From the NCBI GenBank assembly GCA_029248335.1, contig JAQWJM010000148.1, positions 21,770 to 85,769 on the forward strand: a stretch of 64,000 nt of DNA, written 5' to 3'. This DNA is from UBA12014 sp029248335. GTDB lineage: Bacteria > Planctomycetota > Phycisphaerae > Phycisphaerales > SM1A02. The stretch's first letter is position 1. Each line of letters starts with the position of its first letter. Made by a program: the position numbers and the translations under genes. Positions 43,735 through 52,150 of the stretch are shown piece after piece. A model generated the notes under the pieces. It made no database searches. It was given only the letters and a program-made list of their open reading frames with translations, and was not told the origin of the DNA.

Positions 43735-44598
43735 TCATCCATCCAGTCGATCGCCGTACTGGAACGGGGTGATCGTGGAGGCGAGCCGAGAGCTGGTTCG
43801 GAAGGTGAACAGGGTGCCACACAGTCGTTCATCACCGGAACCCATCTCGTACGGCGTGTGAACCGAGGTTCGCATGTGGCGAATCACCTGTTCCGGATCA
43901 CGTCCGATGATGGACGCGAACGGGCCACACATCCCGACATCCGACTGGAAGGCCGTTCCTCGCTTGAGGAGCCTGTGATCCGCGGTCGGGACATGGGTGT
44001 GGGTCCCGAGGACGGCCGATACCCGACCATCGAGATGGAATGCCAACGCGGCCTTCTCCGCCGTCGCCTCCATGTGTGCATCGATCAGGACGCCCTTCGC
44101 CCCGGGGTTCGCGGCGAGGAGTTCATCGGCGGTCTGGAACGGATCGTTGGCGGGAAGCCCCATGAAGACCCGTCCGAGAAGGTTGAAGACCAGGAGTTCC
44201 CCCCCGCCCGTCTCCGCCGGCAGTGGGAGTCGAAAGGTCCGCTTGCCCGGTGCGTCATTGGAGAGGTTCGCCGGGCGGCAGATCGGTTCCTTCGAATCCT
44301 CGAGCAGTGGAATGATCCGTCGATCTCGATAGACGTGATCGCCGAGCGTGACGCCGTCGACGCCGAGGTCTCGGATCGTGCGGTAGAGGTCCGGGGTCAA
44401 TCCCGACCCGTTTCGGAGGTTTTCGGCATTCGCAATGACCAGATCCGGGGTGTGATCACGGCGGACCTCGGCAAGCCTGGACGCGAGCACTCGACGGCCG
44501 GGTCCCCCGTTGAGATCACCAAGAAAGGCGATTCGTGCTGGTCGAGGCGTGCCGGCGACCACGCTTTCAGGAGTTTCGTCCTTCGATTGGGTATCCAT
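43735..44598 (-). CDS. YmdB-type metallophosphoesterase (TIGR00282 family)
   Basis: A 287-residue calcineurin-like phosphoesterase; the family includes YmdB, a 2',3'-cyclic nucleotide phosphodiesterase. Motifs in order are FLGDLNGGPGRRVL, ANAENLRNGSGLTPD, GVTLGDHVYRD, ICRPANLS, LLGRVFMG, DAHMEATAEKAA and GTHTHVPTAD. The family's GNH motif appears as GDH, an Asn-to-Asp change at a catalytic position. An N-terminal extension of about 20 residues precedes the core. The start is the internal ATG 44598; a longer upstream frame overlaps a hairpin-rich leader and is not supported. Confidence 0.88.
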   Translation of the reverse strand: MDTQSKDETPESVVAGTPRPARIAFLGDLNGGPGRRVLASRLAEVRRDHTPDLVIANAENLRNGSGLTPDLYRTIRDLGVDGVTLGDHVYRDRRIIPLLEDSKEPICRPANLSNDAPGKRTFRLPLPAETGGGELLVFNLLGRVFMGLPANDPFQTADELLAANPGAKGVLIDAHMEATAEKAALAFHLDGRVSAVLGTHTHVPTADHRLLKRGTAFQSDVGMCGPFASIIGRDPEQVIRHMRTSVHTPYEMGSGDERLCGTLFTFRTSSRLASTITPFQYGDRLDG

Positions 44599-44623
44599 GG
44601 GGGGATTACGGTACACTCGCCGC

Positions 44624-44795
44624 GTCGGATAAGGCGTCCGTTCGCAGTTGCGAACGCACCCCCGACGACCATGAGCCGAAAATCCAGCGGGGCCGGTGGT
44701 TCGCGAGGCGAACCAAGAGGATCCCCCACAGCATCGTCGTTCGACGATGCGTCCCCGGCGGACATCCAATCCGCCCCCCCGCTGCCCCGGATTCA
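44624..44795 (+). promoter_or_regulatory. Hairpin-rich leader before the DUF3553 gene
   Basis: TACACT (44612-44617) could be the -10 of a transcript starting near 44624. Four perfect inverted repeats follow: 44639-44656 (8-bp arms), 44697-44715 (8-bp arms), 44731-44750 (9-bp arms GCATCGTCG/CGACGATGC) and 44757-44775 (6-bp arms). The first two share GTTCGC and GCGAAC, so they could pair with each other. No known riboswitch class was recognised. Confidence 0.45.
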
Positions 44796-44852
44796 CTCGA
44801 CCGCACCATGCCGGCGGCGACGGATGCGGGCGAGCCGCAGGAGCACACCACG

Positions 44853-45470
44853 TTGAAGCACAAGCAAGGTGATCAAGTACGTCATCCCGGTCGTCCCGAA
44901 TGGGGACTGGGTGAGGTGATGAAGGTCGAGCTCATCACCAGGGACGGGCGGCCCGATCGCCGGGTCTGGATCAAGTTCCCGAGCGAGGGGACGAAGACGG
45001 TGCTTGCGAGCGTCGCCGGGCTCGAGACGATCGAGAAGCCGCTGGCCGAAATGGCCGCCTCCGGGGAGACGCTCGCGGATCGAGAAGCCGACCACGAGGG
45101 TGGCTGGCTCGGCGCCATCGCGAAGAACCGGCCCGAGGACGCGATGATCGCGGTCCCGGATCGAGCCACCGATCCGTTCATTCCCGTCGCCGGCCGTTTG
45201 AAGTTCATCTACGGCCTCTACCGCTTCAACCGGAGCGGCGGCTCGCTCATCGACTGGGCGATCGCACAGACCGGGCTCGACGATCCGCTCTCCCGGTTCA
45301 ACCGCCACGAACTCGAACAGTTCTTCGAGCGGTGGTGCTGGGAACGCGACCGAGTGCTGGCCCGCACGATCGACGAGGGCCGCCGGAGCGGCGACACCAT
45401 CGACAGCCTGCTCCGAGACGCGCCCGCCGCCGCCCGCCGCGGCCTCAAGAAGGCCGCCCCGGCCCGCTGA
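44853..45470 (+). CDS. DUF3553 domain protein
   Basis: A 205-residue soluble protein. The N-terminal DUF3553 domain (GDQVRHPGRPEWGLGEVMKV, then RVWIKFPSEGTKTVL) is a small SH3-like beta fold also found next to UvrD helicases and CarD-like proteins. The rest is helical and ends in the basic RRGLKKAAPAR. I chose TTG 44853 because AGGAG lies 9 bp upstream and the domain begins immediately; ATG 44808 has no ribosome-binding site but is an alternative. A DNA- or RNA-polymerase-related role is only a guess. It is preceded by a structured leader. Confidence 0.7.
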   Translation: MKHKQGDQVRHPGRPEWGLGEVMKVELITRDGRPDRRVWIKFPSEGTKTVLASVAGLETIEKPLAEMAASGETLADREADHEGGWLGAIAKNRPEDAMIAVPDRATDPFIPVAGRLKFIYGLYRFNRSGGSLIDWAIAQTGLDDPLSRFNRHELEQFFERWCWERDRVLARTIDEGRRSGDTIDSLLRDAPAAARRGLKKAAPAR

Positions 45471-45666
45471 GCCGTCCGAAAACCATCACTTCCGACGTCC
45501 GGCCGACCACTTGGTCGGTCTGTTCGTTCTGTAGGCCTTCGAGCCCGGCGGAACGCGGCTTCCTCGATGGTCGTCGTGGCATCCGGGCGGGTCGGTGGCA
45601 TTTGTTGAGGCGTCGCCGACGGAGATTCGTCGGGGCTCCCGAGCACCGCCAGTGGAAATCGAAGAG

Positions 45667-45987
45667 ATGGATGAAATCACCTTTCAGCGGAAGATGCAGG
45701 AACTCATGTCCCGGATCCAGGCCATGCCGGAATCCTCGGACCAGCCCGAGCAGGCCGCGGCCCTCGCCGGCGAACGTCGAGACCGCATCAAGGCCTCCGT
45801 CGCGGAACTGCAGGAATCACTCGACTACCTGCGGCTCAGCGTGAAGTACCTGGTGTTCGATCTCGAGGCGACGCGGCGGGAAAACGCCTATCTCCGGCGG
45901 ATGCTGGAGCAGTCGAGCCGCGACGCCCAGCGACAGATCGAGGACGACGAGAACTTCGAAGAGGGCGAGGAGGAACGCTTCGACTGA
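45667..45987 (+). CDS. Small coiled-coil protein with a planctomycete-type signature
   Basis: A 106-residue protein predicted to be almost entirely helical. The segment SVKYLVFDLEATRRENAYL at about residues 58-76, followed by a heptad-like stretch and an acidic tail EDDENFEEGEEERFD, matches a small protein I associate with planctomycetes, of unknown function. ATG 45667 begins the conserved part (MDEITFQRKMQELMSRI); an upstream in-frame ATG (45595) would add 24 unrelated residues. No DNA-binding motif can be identified with confidence. Confidence 0.6.
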   Translation: MDEITFQRKMQELMSRIQAMPESSDQPEQAAALAGERRDRIKASVAELQESLDYLRLSVKYLVFDLEATRRENAYLRRMLEQSSRDAQRQIEDDENFEEGEEERFD

Positions 45988-46091
45988 TCCCTGCTCCCCC
46001 GTCTCCGCTCGATGCGGCGGAGACGACGAAGCGTGGCCCGGCCTTTCCCGATGCGGCCGATCCAGGTTCGACATGGCCGGTCACGCGACCC

Positions 46092-46122
46092 GAAGGACGT
46101 ACCGCCCCCCGGTACGTCCTTC
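46092..46122 (+). terminator. Perfect hairpin, possible weak terminator
   Basis: GAAGGACGTACC and GGTACGTCCTTC form a 12-bp perfect stem with a 7-nt loop. Only GTTCATG follows, so there is no proper T-tract; it may act as a terminator or an mRNA-stabilising structure. Confidence 0.4.
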
Positions 46123-46154
46123 GTTCATGCGCGGACCTCGATCCCGAGGGCGGG

Positions 46155-46160
46155 TAAGAT
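46155..46160 (+). promoter_or_regulatory. -10 element of the UbiB-like gene
   Basis: TAAGAT ends 7 bp before GTG 46168, and no ribosome-binding site is present, so the message is probably leaderless. Confidence 0.5.
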
Positions 46161-46167
46161 CCGCCGC

Positions 46168-47886
46168 GTGATTGGCAACCAGATCAGAAACATCAAGCGG
46201 TGGAACCAGATCATCCGGGTGCTCGCCCGTTACGGGTTCGTCGAGTTCCTGCGGGAGATCGGCCTCGGAAACGTGGTGGCGGGCCTGCTCGATCGCGTCC
46301 GCATCGGCCGGGAGGAGGCCGCCCTCGTCCGGATGCCGACCGCGGTGCGACTGCGTCACGCCATGGAGGAACTCGGGCCGACCTTCATCAAGCTCGGACA
46401 GGTCCTCTCCACCCGTCGGGACCTCGTTCCCGACGACTGGGCCGACGAATTCGCGAATCTCCAGTCCGGGTGCCCGGCGGTGTCCTGGGCGGAGATCGAG
46501 CAGCTGTTGCACGAGTCGTATCCCGAGGGCGTCGACGCGAAGTTCGCGTCCATCGATCAGGAGCCGATCGCCGCGGCATCGATGGCGCAGGCCCATCGCG
46601 CCGTGCTGCTCGACGGCACGCCCGTCGTCCTGAAGATCCTGCGGCCGGACATCCGGGAGATCATCGCCGGCGACATGGAAGCCCTCCGCTTTCTCGCCCG
46701 CCTCGTCGACGAACATCTTCCGAGCATGGGATTCGACCCGAATGCGACCGTCGCGGAATTCGCTCGTGAACTCGATCGGGAGACCGATCTGACGAACGAG
46801 GGTCGCGCCACCGATCGGCTGTCGTTGATGTTCGAAGACCAGCCCGAGGTCGATTTTCCCACCATCTACTGGCCGCAGACGACCCGTGACGTCCTGTGCG
46901 AATCGATGGCCGAGGGAATCCTGCTCGCCGATCTCGACGTGGCGACGCTCGACGCCGAGCAGCGACGGAAGATCGTCTCCGTCGGCGCCGGCGCGGTCTT
47001 CCACCAGACGCTCGAGGTCGGATTCTTCCACGCGGATCCGCATCCCGGCAACATCTTCGTGCGGCCGGATGGAGGACTGACCTTCATCGACTGCGGCATG
47101 ACCGGTTTCGTCGACGAGCAGACCCGTCTTCGGCTCGCGGAAATCGTCTACGGCGTCACGCGCAACGACGCGGACATGGTGATGCGGGCCGCGATGAAGC
47201 TCGCCGAGGTCGATTTCGACCAGGTCGATCTCAAGGCCGCGCGGTCCGACGTCCAGGAACTGGTCGGTCGGTTCGTCGGTGTCCCGCTCGATCGAATCGA
47301 CATGGGGTCGGTGCTCGACGAGTTCTTCCAGACGCTTCGACGTCACGACCTGCGATGTCCCGCCGACGTGGTGCTCCTCATCAAGGCGCTGACCACGATC
47401 GAAGGCGTCGCGATGTCGATCGATCCATCGTTCGACCTGATCGCCTTCACGCGTCCCTACATCGAGAAGCTGCTGAAGGGCCGATTCAGTCCCAAGGCCG
47501 TCGGTCGCCGGGCTCGGGAGGTCGCGATGGAGGTCCTGGGACTCGGGGAGACGCTGCCCGGCGAACTGTTGAACTTCCTGAGCCGCGTCCGGCGAAACCG
47601 GCTCCGGCTGCAGCTCGACGTCGTCGCGATCGAGGATCTGGTGGTCGGACTCGAGGACGCCTCGGAACGAATCGGCTACGCCCTGCTGATCTCGGCGCTG
47701 GTGATGGCCAGCGCGATCCTGGTGCTCGCCAGTCGAGGCGAGGGGATCGCCTTCCACCTCGGGGTGGCGGGATTCGTGGTCAGTGCGACGTTCGCGTTCG
47801 GGTTGCTCTTCAACAGCTGGCGGAACCGACGCCGGCTGAAGCGTCGGACCCGGGCGCTTCGCAAGGCCCGCGGCGACCGCCTCTGA
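46168..47886 (+). CDS. ABC1/UbiB-family atypical kinase
   Basis: A 572-residue membrane-associated protein-kinase-like ATPase. The family motifs are clear: LGPTFIKLGQVLSTRRDL (the KxGQ motif), PIAAASMAQAHRA (alanine-rich loop replacing the P-loop), the ATP-site lysine in VVLKILRP, the ExD-type element in ELDRETDL, and FFHADPHPGN with IDCGMTG. Two hydrophobic segments at the C-terminus (about 495-545) anchor it. UbiB proteins support isoprenoid quinone or other lipid metabolism. The GTG start follows a TAAGAT box. No quinone gene is adjacent. Confidence 0.92.
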   Translation: MIGNQIRNIKRWNQIIRVLARYGFVEFLREIGLGNVVAGLLDRVRIGREEAALVRMPTAVRLRHAMEELGPTFIKLGQVLSTRRDLVPDDWADEFANLQSGCPAVSWAEIEQLLHESYPEGVDAKFASIDQEPIAAASMAQAHRAVLLDGTPVVLKILRPDIREIIAGDMEALRFLARLVDEHLPSMGFDPNATVAEFARELDRETDLTNEGRATDRLSLMFEDQPEVDFPTIYWPQTTRDVLCESMAEGILLADLDVATLDAEQRRKIVSVGAGAVFHQTLEVGFFHADPHPGNIFVRPDGGLTFIDCGMTGFVDEQTRLRLAEIVYGVTRNDADMVMRAAMKLAEVDFDQVDLKAARSDVQELVGRFVGVPLDRIDMGSVLDEFFQTLRRHDLRCPADVVLLIKALTTIEGVAMSIDPSFDLIAFTRPYIEKLLKGRFSPKAVGRRAREVAMEVLGLGETLPGELLNFLSRVRRNRLRLQLDVVAIEDLVVGLEDASERIGYALLISALVMASAILVLASRGEGIAFHLGVAGFVVSATFAFGLLFNSWRNRRRLKRRTRALRKARGDRL

Positions 47887-47894
47887 GCCCCGGG

Positions 47895-48968
47895 TCAGGC
47901 CTCGGGAAGTTCCGGAAGATCGGGGTCCGCAGGGACGGGTTCGCCGGCGAGGGAGGCCGCGATCCGCTGGGCGTGGATGTGGGAATTCTCGATGTAGACC
48001 TGGAAGCTTCCCTGCGTTCCGTTCACCGCGGTTCCGGCGACGTGCACGCCGGGCACGGTGGTCTGCATGTCGTCCGGATCGTGGCGAACCGCCGCATTCT
48101 CGCCGTGGAGTTCGCAACCGAGGGCTTCGAACAGCGAGCCATCGGCTTCGAAGCCGATCTGGAGCAACACGTCGTCGACGGGTTCCTCCGTCCGGTGTCC
48201 GTCCGAAACCCGTTCAAGCGTCGCGGAGCCGGGGCCGATCGCCACGATCCTGGTGCCCAGTCGGGCGTGGATCAGGCCCGACCGGATGCACGATTCGATC
48301 TCCGGGCGGATCCAGTACTTGATCCGCGGATGGAGTGCGTCGCGATGGTGGACGATGGTGACCTCGGCGCCCGCCCGCCAGAGTCGGATCGCCGACTCGG
48401 CCGCGGAGTTCTTGCCGCCGACCACGATCACCCGGCGGCCGAAGCAGCGATGCGCCTCGCCGAGTTCGTGCGACACGAAGGGTCGATCCTCGCCGGGCAC
48501 GCCGAGCCTGCGAGGGCGGGCGGTGCCCCCCACCGCCAGCACGATGCGTTCGGCTTCGACGATTCGTTCGAGTCCGCCGAGCGTCCGGGTCCGGGCTTCG
48601 AAACCGTCGCCGGTCGGCGTGATGGAGGTCACGGACTCGTAGGTCCGGACGGGAACCTCGAACTGCGTCACGACCGAGCGGAGGTACGCGAGGTAATCCT
48701 CCCGGGTCGCCTTCTCCTGATCGATCGTCACCAGCGGGACGCCGGCGATCGAGATCCGCTCCGGGCCGGAGAACCATCGGGTCCGCGGCGGGAAGGCGAC
48801 CACCTGGGCGCCGAGCGGGCCCTGATCGAGGTTCAGGGTGTCGATGCCGCGACGCCGGAGCTCGATCGCGGTCTCGATCCCGATCGGTCCGGCGCCGACC
48901 ACCAGCACCCGGGTCGTCGATCGCGCGAGCGGATCCGGGAGTCGGGAAGCGTCGTCGGCGGTGATCAT
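47895..48968 (-). CDS. YpdA-like FAD/NAD(P) oxidoreductase
   Basis: A 357-residue flavoprotein with two Rossmann folds: VLVVGAGPIGIETAIELRRRG (about 21-41) for FAD and VIVVGGKNSAAESAIRLWR (about 185-203) for NAD(P). It lacks the CxxC of thioredoxin reductase. The segment VHHRDALHPRIKYWIRPEIE is typical of YpdA, the reductase of bacillithiol disulfide in Firmicutes. Planctomycetes are not known to me as bacillithiol producers, so the substrate may be another thiol. It starts divergently from the cytochrome protein gene, 67 bp away. Confidence 0.78.
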   Translation of the reverse strand: MITADDASRLPDPLARSTTRVLVVGAGPIGIETAIELRRRGIDTLNLDQGPLGAQVVAFPPRTRWFSGPERISIAGVPLVTIDQEKATREDYLAYLRSVVTQFEVPVRTYESVTSITPTGDGFEARTRTLGGLERIVEAERIVLAVGGTARPRRLGVPGEDRPFVSHELGEAHRCFGRRVIVVGGKNSAAESAIRLWRAGAEVTIVHHRDALHPRIKYWIRPEIESCIRSGLIHARLGTRIVAIGPGSATLERVSDGHRTEEPVDDVLLQIGFEADGSLFEALGCELHGENAAVRHDPDDMQTTVPGVHVAGTAVNGTQGSFQVYIENSHIHAQRIAASLAGEPVPADPDLPELPEA

Positions 48969-49022
48969 GCGTCGGATCCGGCGGAAGGTCGGGAGGAAGA
49001 TCGCTTTGCGAATCCAAGACGA

Positions 49023-49028
49023 TAGACT
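49023..49028 (+). promoter_or_regulatory. -10 element of the DUF1549/DUF1553 gene
   Basis: TAGACT ends 7 bp before GTG 49036, again without a ribosome-binding site. It favours this start over the in-frame ATGs at 48967 and 49063. Confidence 0.45.
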
Positions 49029-49035
49029 CGGAATC

Positions 49036-52000
49036 GTGCCGTTGCGAATCGCTCATGCCTGCATGGTCATCGCGACCGCGATCCCGGTCGCGGCTTCATC
49101 GTCGTACGCCGCCGCCGCGACCGACCAGCCGGTCTCCTTCAACCGGACCATTCGTCCGCTCCTGTCGAGGTGCCTGCCGTGTCACGGCCCCGACGAGGCG
49201 GCGCGACTCGCCGGACTTCGACTCGACCGGCACGCGGACGCCGTCGCCTCACGACGCCGCGGCGCCGCCATCGTGCCGGGCGACGGGAACGCCGGATCGC
49301 TGCTCGCGCGGATCACCAGCGAGGATCCCGAACAGGTGATGCCGCCGCCCGGTGCCGGCGAACCACTCACCGCCGCGGAGATCGAACTGATCCGTCGATG
49401 GATCGAGGAAGGTGCGGACTACGAGACGCACTGGGCCTGGCGGCATCCGGAGGAATCCGGCGGCGTTCCGACCGCGGGTGAGGCGTGGGCGAGACGTGAC
49501 CTCGACCGCTTCGTCGCGGCGGCGCACGCGGCGGCGGGCGTGACGCCGTCGGTGGAGGCCGATCGGGCGATGCTCGCTCGACGCGTCTCGCTGGATCTGA
49601 CCGGTCTGCCGCCGACGCCCGAAGCCGTCGACGCGTTCCTCGGCGATGCGCGACCGGACGCCTACGAGCGGTTCGTCGACGGTCTGCTCGCGGATCCGGC
49701 GTTCGGTGAACGCTGGGCCCGCGTCTGGCTCGACGTGGCCCGGTACGCCGACACCCGCGGATACGAAGCGGACCGAAGCCGGACCATGTGGCCGTGGCGG
49801 GACTGGGTGATCGACGCGTTCAACGACGATCTCCCCTTCGACCGGTTCACCGTCGCCCAGCTCGCCGGTGATCTTCTGCCCGGGGGCGACGATGCGTCGG
49901 TGCTCGCCACCGCCTTCCACCGCAACACCATGACCAACGACGAGGGTGGAACCCGGGACGAGGAGTTCCGGGTCGCCGCGGTCGCCGATCGGGTGAACAC
50001 CACGCTCACGACCTGGATGGGGCTGACCGCGGAGTGCGCCGCCTGTCACGATCACAAGTACGACCCGATCTCGACCGCGGAGTACTACGGGCTCTATGCG
50101 TTCTTCAACACGACGCAGGACGCCGACCGGCCCGACGAGCACCCGCTGCTGTCCTGGGTGACGCCGGGCGACCGCACCCGACGGAACGAACTCCGATCCG
50201 CGCGTGATCGGACGACCGCCGCACGGGATCGTCGCGTTCTCGAAGCGCCCGGGTCTTCGATTCCGGCCGATCGGATTCCCATCCTGCCGGACGCCCGTCC
50301 GCCCGGCGCGATCCCCTCGGGAACGCTGGTCCGAGGGACCCTGCCCTGGGACGACGGGATCGATCCGCCGCCCGGCTGGCACCGTTCGCGAAGACTGGAA
50401 GCGCCGGCCGGGAAGTTCCAGCAGCACTTCGTCCACGACATCCCGCCGGGGTCGCGGATCACCACCATGGCCGACGATCGACTGGAAGCGTGGATCCGAC
50501 TCGATCCCGCCCGGCCGCCGGCCGGCGTCATGATCCAGATCGAAGCCGTCGACGGCGGTTGGGAGCATCGGGCGTACTGGGGAACGCTCGAGCATGCCCT
50601 CGGGGCCGAGGACACCGGTTCGCGTCGACGAATCGGCGACCTCCCTTCGGAGAAGGGCTGGGTCCGGCTCGAGTGGCCCGCCGAGGTGCTCGGCCTTCCC
50701 GCGGGATCGGTGATCACCGGCGTCGCGGCATCGATGCAGGCGGGCGAACAGGCGGCGGTGGCGCACTGGGGTCCGGTCGGACTGATCCGCGAAGGCGCCG
50801 ATCCGCCGCGCTGGCTCGAGGACGTCGACGCCTGGATCGACGCGGAGATGGAACGTGACGGTCGGCACCTCCCGGGCGATGTCCGATCCGCGCTGATGGC
50901 GGGAGAAGACCGGGACGCGACGCAACGTGCGCGGCTCGAGGTCCACTGGCGGGCGGAGATCAGCCCGCCGGGACTCGCCGCGACCCGTGCGGACCGGGTG
51001 GAGCTCGCCCGACTCGATGCGGAGATCGACGCGCTCGAAGCCGCGGCGCCGCGGGTCCCGGTGCTTCGGGAGCAGGTGGCGTCGGAACGTCGTACCACGA
51101 ACATTCTCGAACGCGGCGACTGGCGGAGTCCGGGCGGCGTGGTCGACGCCGGCGTGCCGGACTTCCTCCACGATCTTCCGAGTGACGCGGCCTCCGAGCC
51201 GGATCGGCTCGCCTTCGCACGCTGGGTGGCGGATGATCGAAACCCCCTCACCGCCCGCGTCCACGTGAACCGCGTATGGGAACGATTCTTCGGTCGCGGG
51301 CTGGTCGAGACGCTCGAGGACTTCGGGACCCAGGGCATCCCGCCGGCGCGGCAGGACCTCCTCGATCACCTCGCGGTCGGATTCATGGAACAGGGCTGGA
51401 GTCACAAGCGACTCTGCCGGGAGATCGTGACCAGCGCGACCTATCGACAGTCGTCCGTCATGGATCGGGATTCCCTCGCCCGGGACCCGGACAACGAGCT
51501 GCTCGCCCGCGGCCCCCGCTTCCGGCTCGAGGCGGAGGCGATTCGCGACGCCGCCCTCGAGGCGTCGGGGCTTCGCTCGCCGAAGATGTTCGGTCCTCCG
51601 GTGTACCCGCCGCAGCCGGACGGCGTCTGGCAGGTCGTCTACAGCGGTGAACGCTGGATGACCGCCGAGGACGACGCCCGTCACCGGCGCGGTCTCTACA
51701 CCTTCTGGCGTCGCACGGCGCCGTACCCGTCGATGGTGGCTTTCGACGCGGGAAGTCGCGAGACGTGCGTCGCCCGGCGGATCCGGACCAACACGCCGTT
51801 GCAGGCGCTGGTGACGCTCAACGACGAGGCGTTCGTCGAAGCCGCGGGCGGACTGGCCCGTCGTGCCTGGTCGGAGGCCGGGAGCGACGGCGAGCTCGTC
51901 CGTGCGGTGCGGCTCGCCATCGCCCGTCGCCCCGACCCTCGTGAGATCGATGTGCTTCAGCGGCTCCTCGAGGCCGAGACGCAGCGGTTCCGCGACGCAC

Positions 52001-52134
52001 CCGAGCGGGCGGCGGCGTTGATCGAGGCGGCGCGGGCCACCGTGCCGGACGGCCTCGACGCGGCGTCGTTCGCGGCGCGGATCGTGGTGGCGAACGTGAT
52101 TCTCAATCTCGACGAGTTCCTCAACCGCGGCTGA
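49036..52134 (+). CDS. Planctomycete cytochrome c / DUF1549 / DUF1553 protein
   Basis: A 1032-residue exported protein of the large planctomycete PSCyt1-PSD1 family. After a signal peptide comes a heme-binding motif CLPCHG (CxxCH). DUF1549 follows (RRVSLDLTGLPPTPE, ARYADTRGYEAD, DDLPFDRFTVAQLAGDLLP), with CAACHDHKYDPI as a second CxxCH. An inserted beta domain (about 450-600) precedes DUF1553 (DRNPLTARVHVNRVWERFFG, TPLQALVTLNDEAFVEAA). Function is unproven; such proteins are thought to act with DUF1501 partners in periplasmic oxidation or polysaccharide use. The next gene is that partner, 16 bp away. Confidence 0.9.
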   Translation: MPLRIAHACMVIATAIPVAASSSYAAAATDQPVSFNRTIRPLLSRCLPCHGPDEAARLAGLRLDRHADAVASRRRGAAIVPGDGNAGSLLARITSEDPEQVMPPPGAGEPLTAAEIELIRRWIEEGADYETHWAWRHPEESGGVPTAGEAWARRDLDRFVAAAHAAAGVTPSVEADRAMLARRVSLDLTGLPPTPEAVDAFLGDARPDAYERFVDGLLADPAFGERWARVWLDVARYADTRGYEADRSRTMWPWRDWVIDAFNDDLPFDRFTVAQLAGDLLPGGDDASVLATAFHRNTMTNDEGGTRDEEFRVAAVADRVNTTLTTWMGLTAECAACHDHKYDPISTAEYYGLYAFFNTTQDADRPDEHPLLSWVTPGDRTRRNELRSARDRTTAARDRRVLEAPGSSIPADRIPILPDARPPGAIPSGTLVRGTLPWDDGIDPPPGWHRSRRLEAPAGKFQQHFVHDIPPGSRITTMADDRLEAWIRLDPARPPAGVMIQIEAVDGGWEHRAYWGTLEHALGAEDTGSRRRIGDLPSEKGWVRLEWPAEVLGLPAGSVITGVAASMQAGEQAAVAHWGPVGLIREGADPPRWLEDVDAWIDAEMERDGRHLPGDVRSALMAGEDRDATQRARLEVHWRAEISPPGLAATRADRVELARLDAEIDALEAAAPRVPVLREQVASERRTTNILERGDWRSPGGVVDAGVPDFLHDLPSDAASEPDRLAFARWVADDRNPLTARVHVNRVWERFFGRGLVETLEDFGTQGIPPARQDLLDHLAVGFMEQGWSHKRLCREIVTSATYRQSSVMDRDSLARDPDNELLARGPRFRLEAEAIRDAALEASGLRSPKMFGPPVYPPQPDGVWQVVYSGERWMTAEDDARHRRGLYTFWRRTAPYPSMVAFDAGSRETCVARRIRTNTPLQALVTLNDEAFVEAAGGLARRAWSEAGSDGELVRAVRLAIARRPDPREIDVLQRLLEAETQRFRDAPERAAALIEAARATVPDGLDAASFAARIVVANVILNLDEFLNRG

Positions 52135-52150
52135 CCGGGGAGACCGACCC

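Noticed and set aside
46081..48117. 678-residue minus-strand open frame
   Set aside because: Antisense to the UbiB-like gene, which has all kinase motifs on the other strand.
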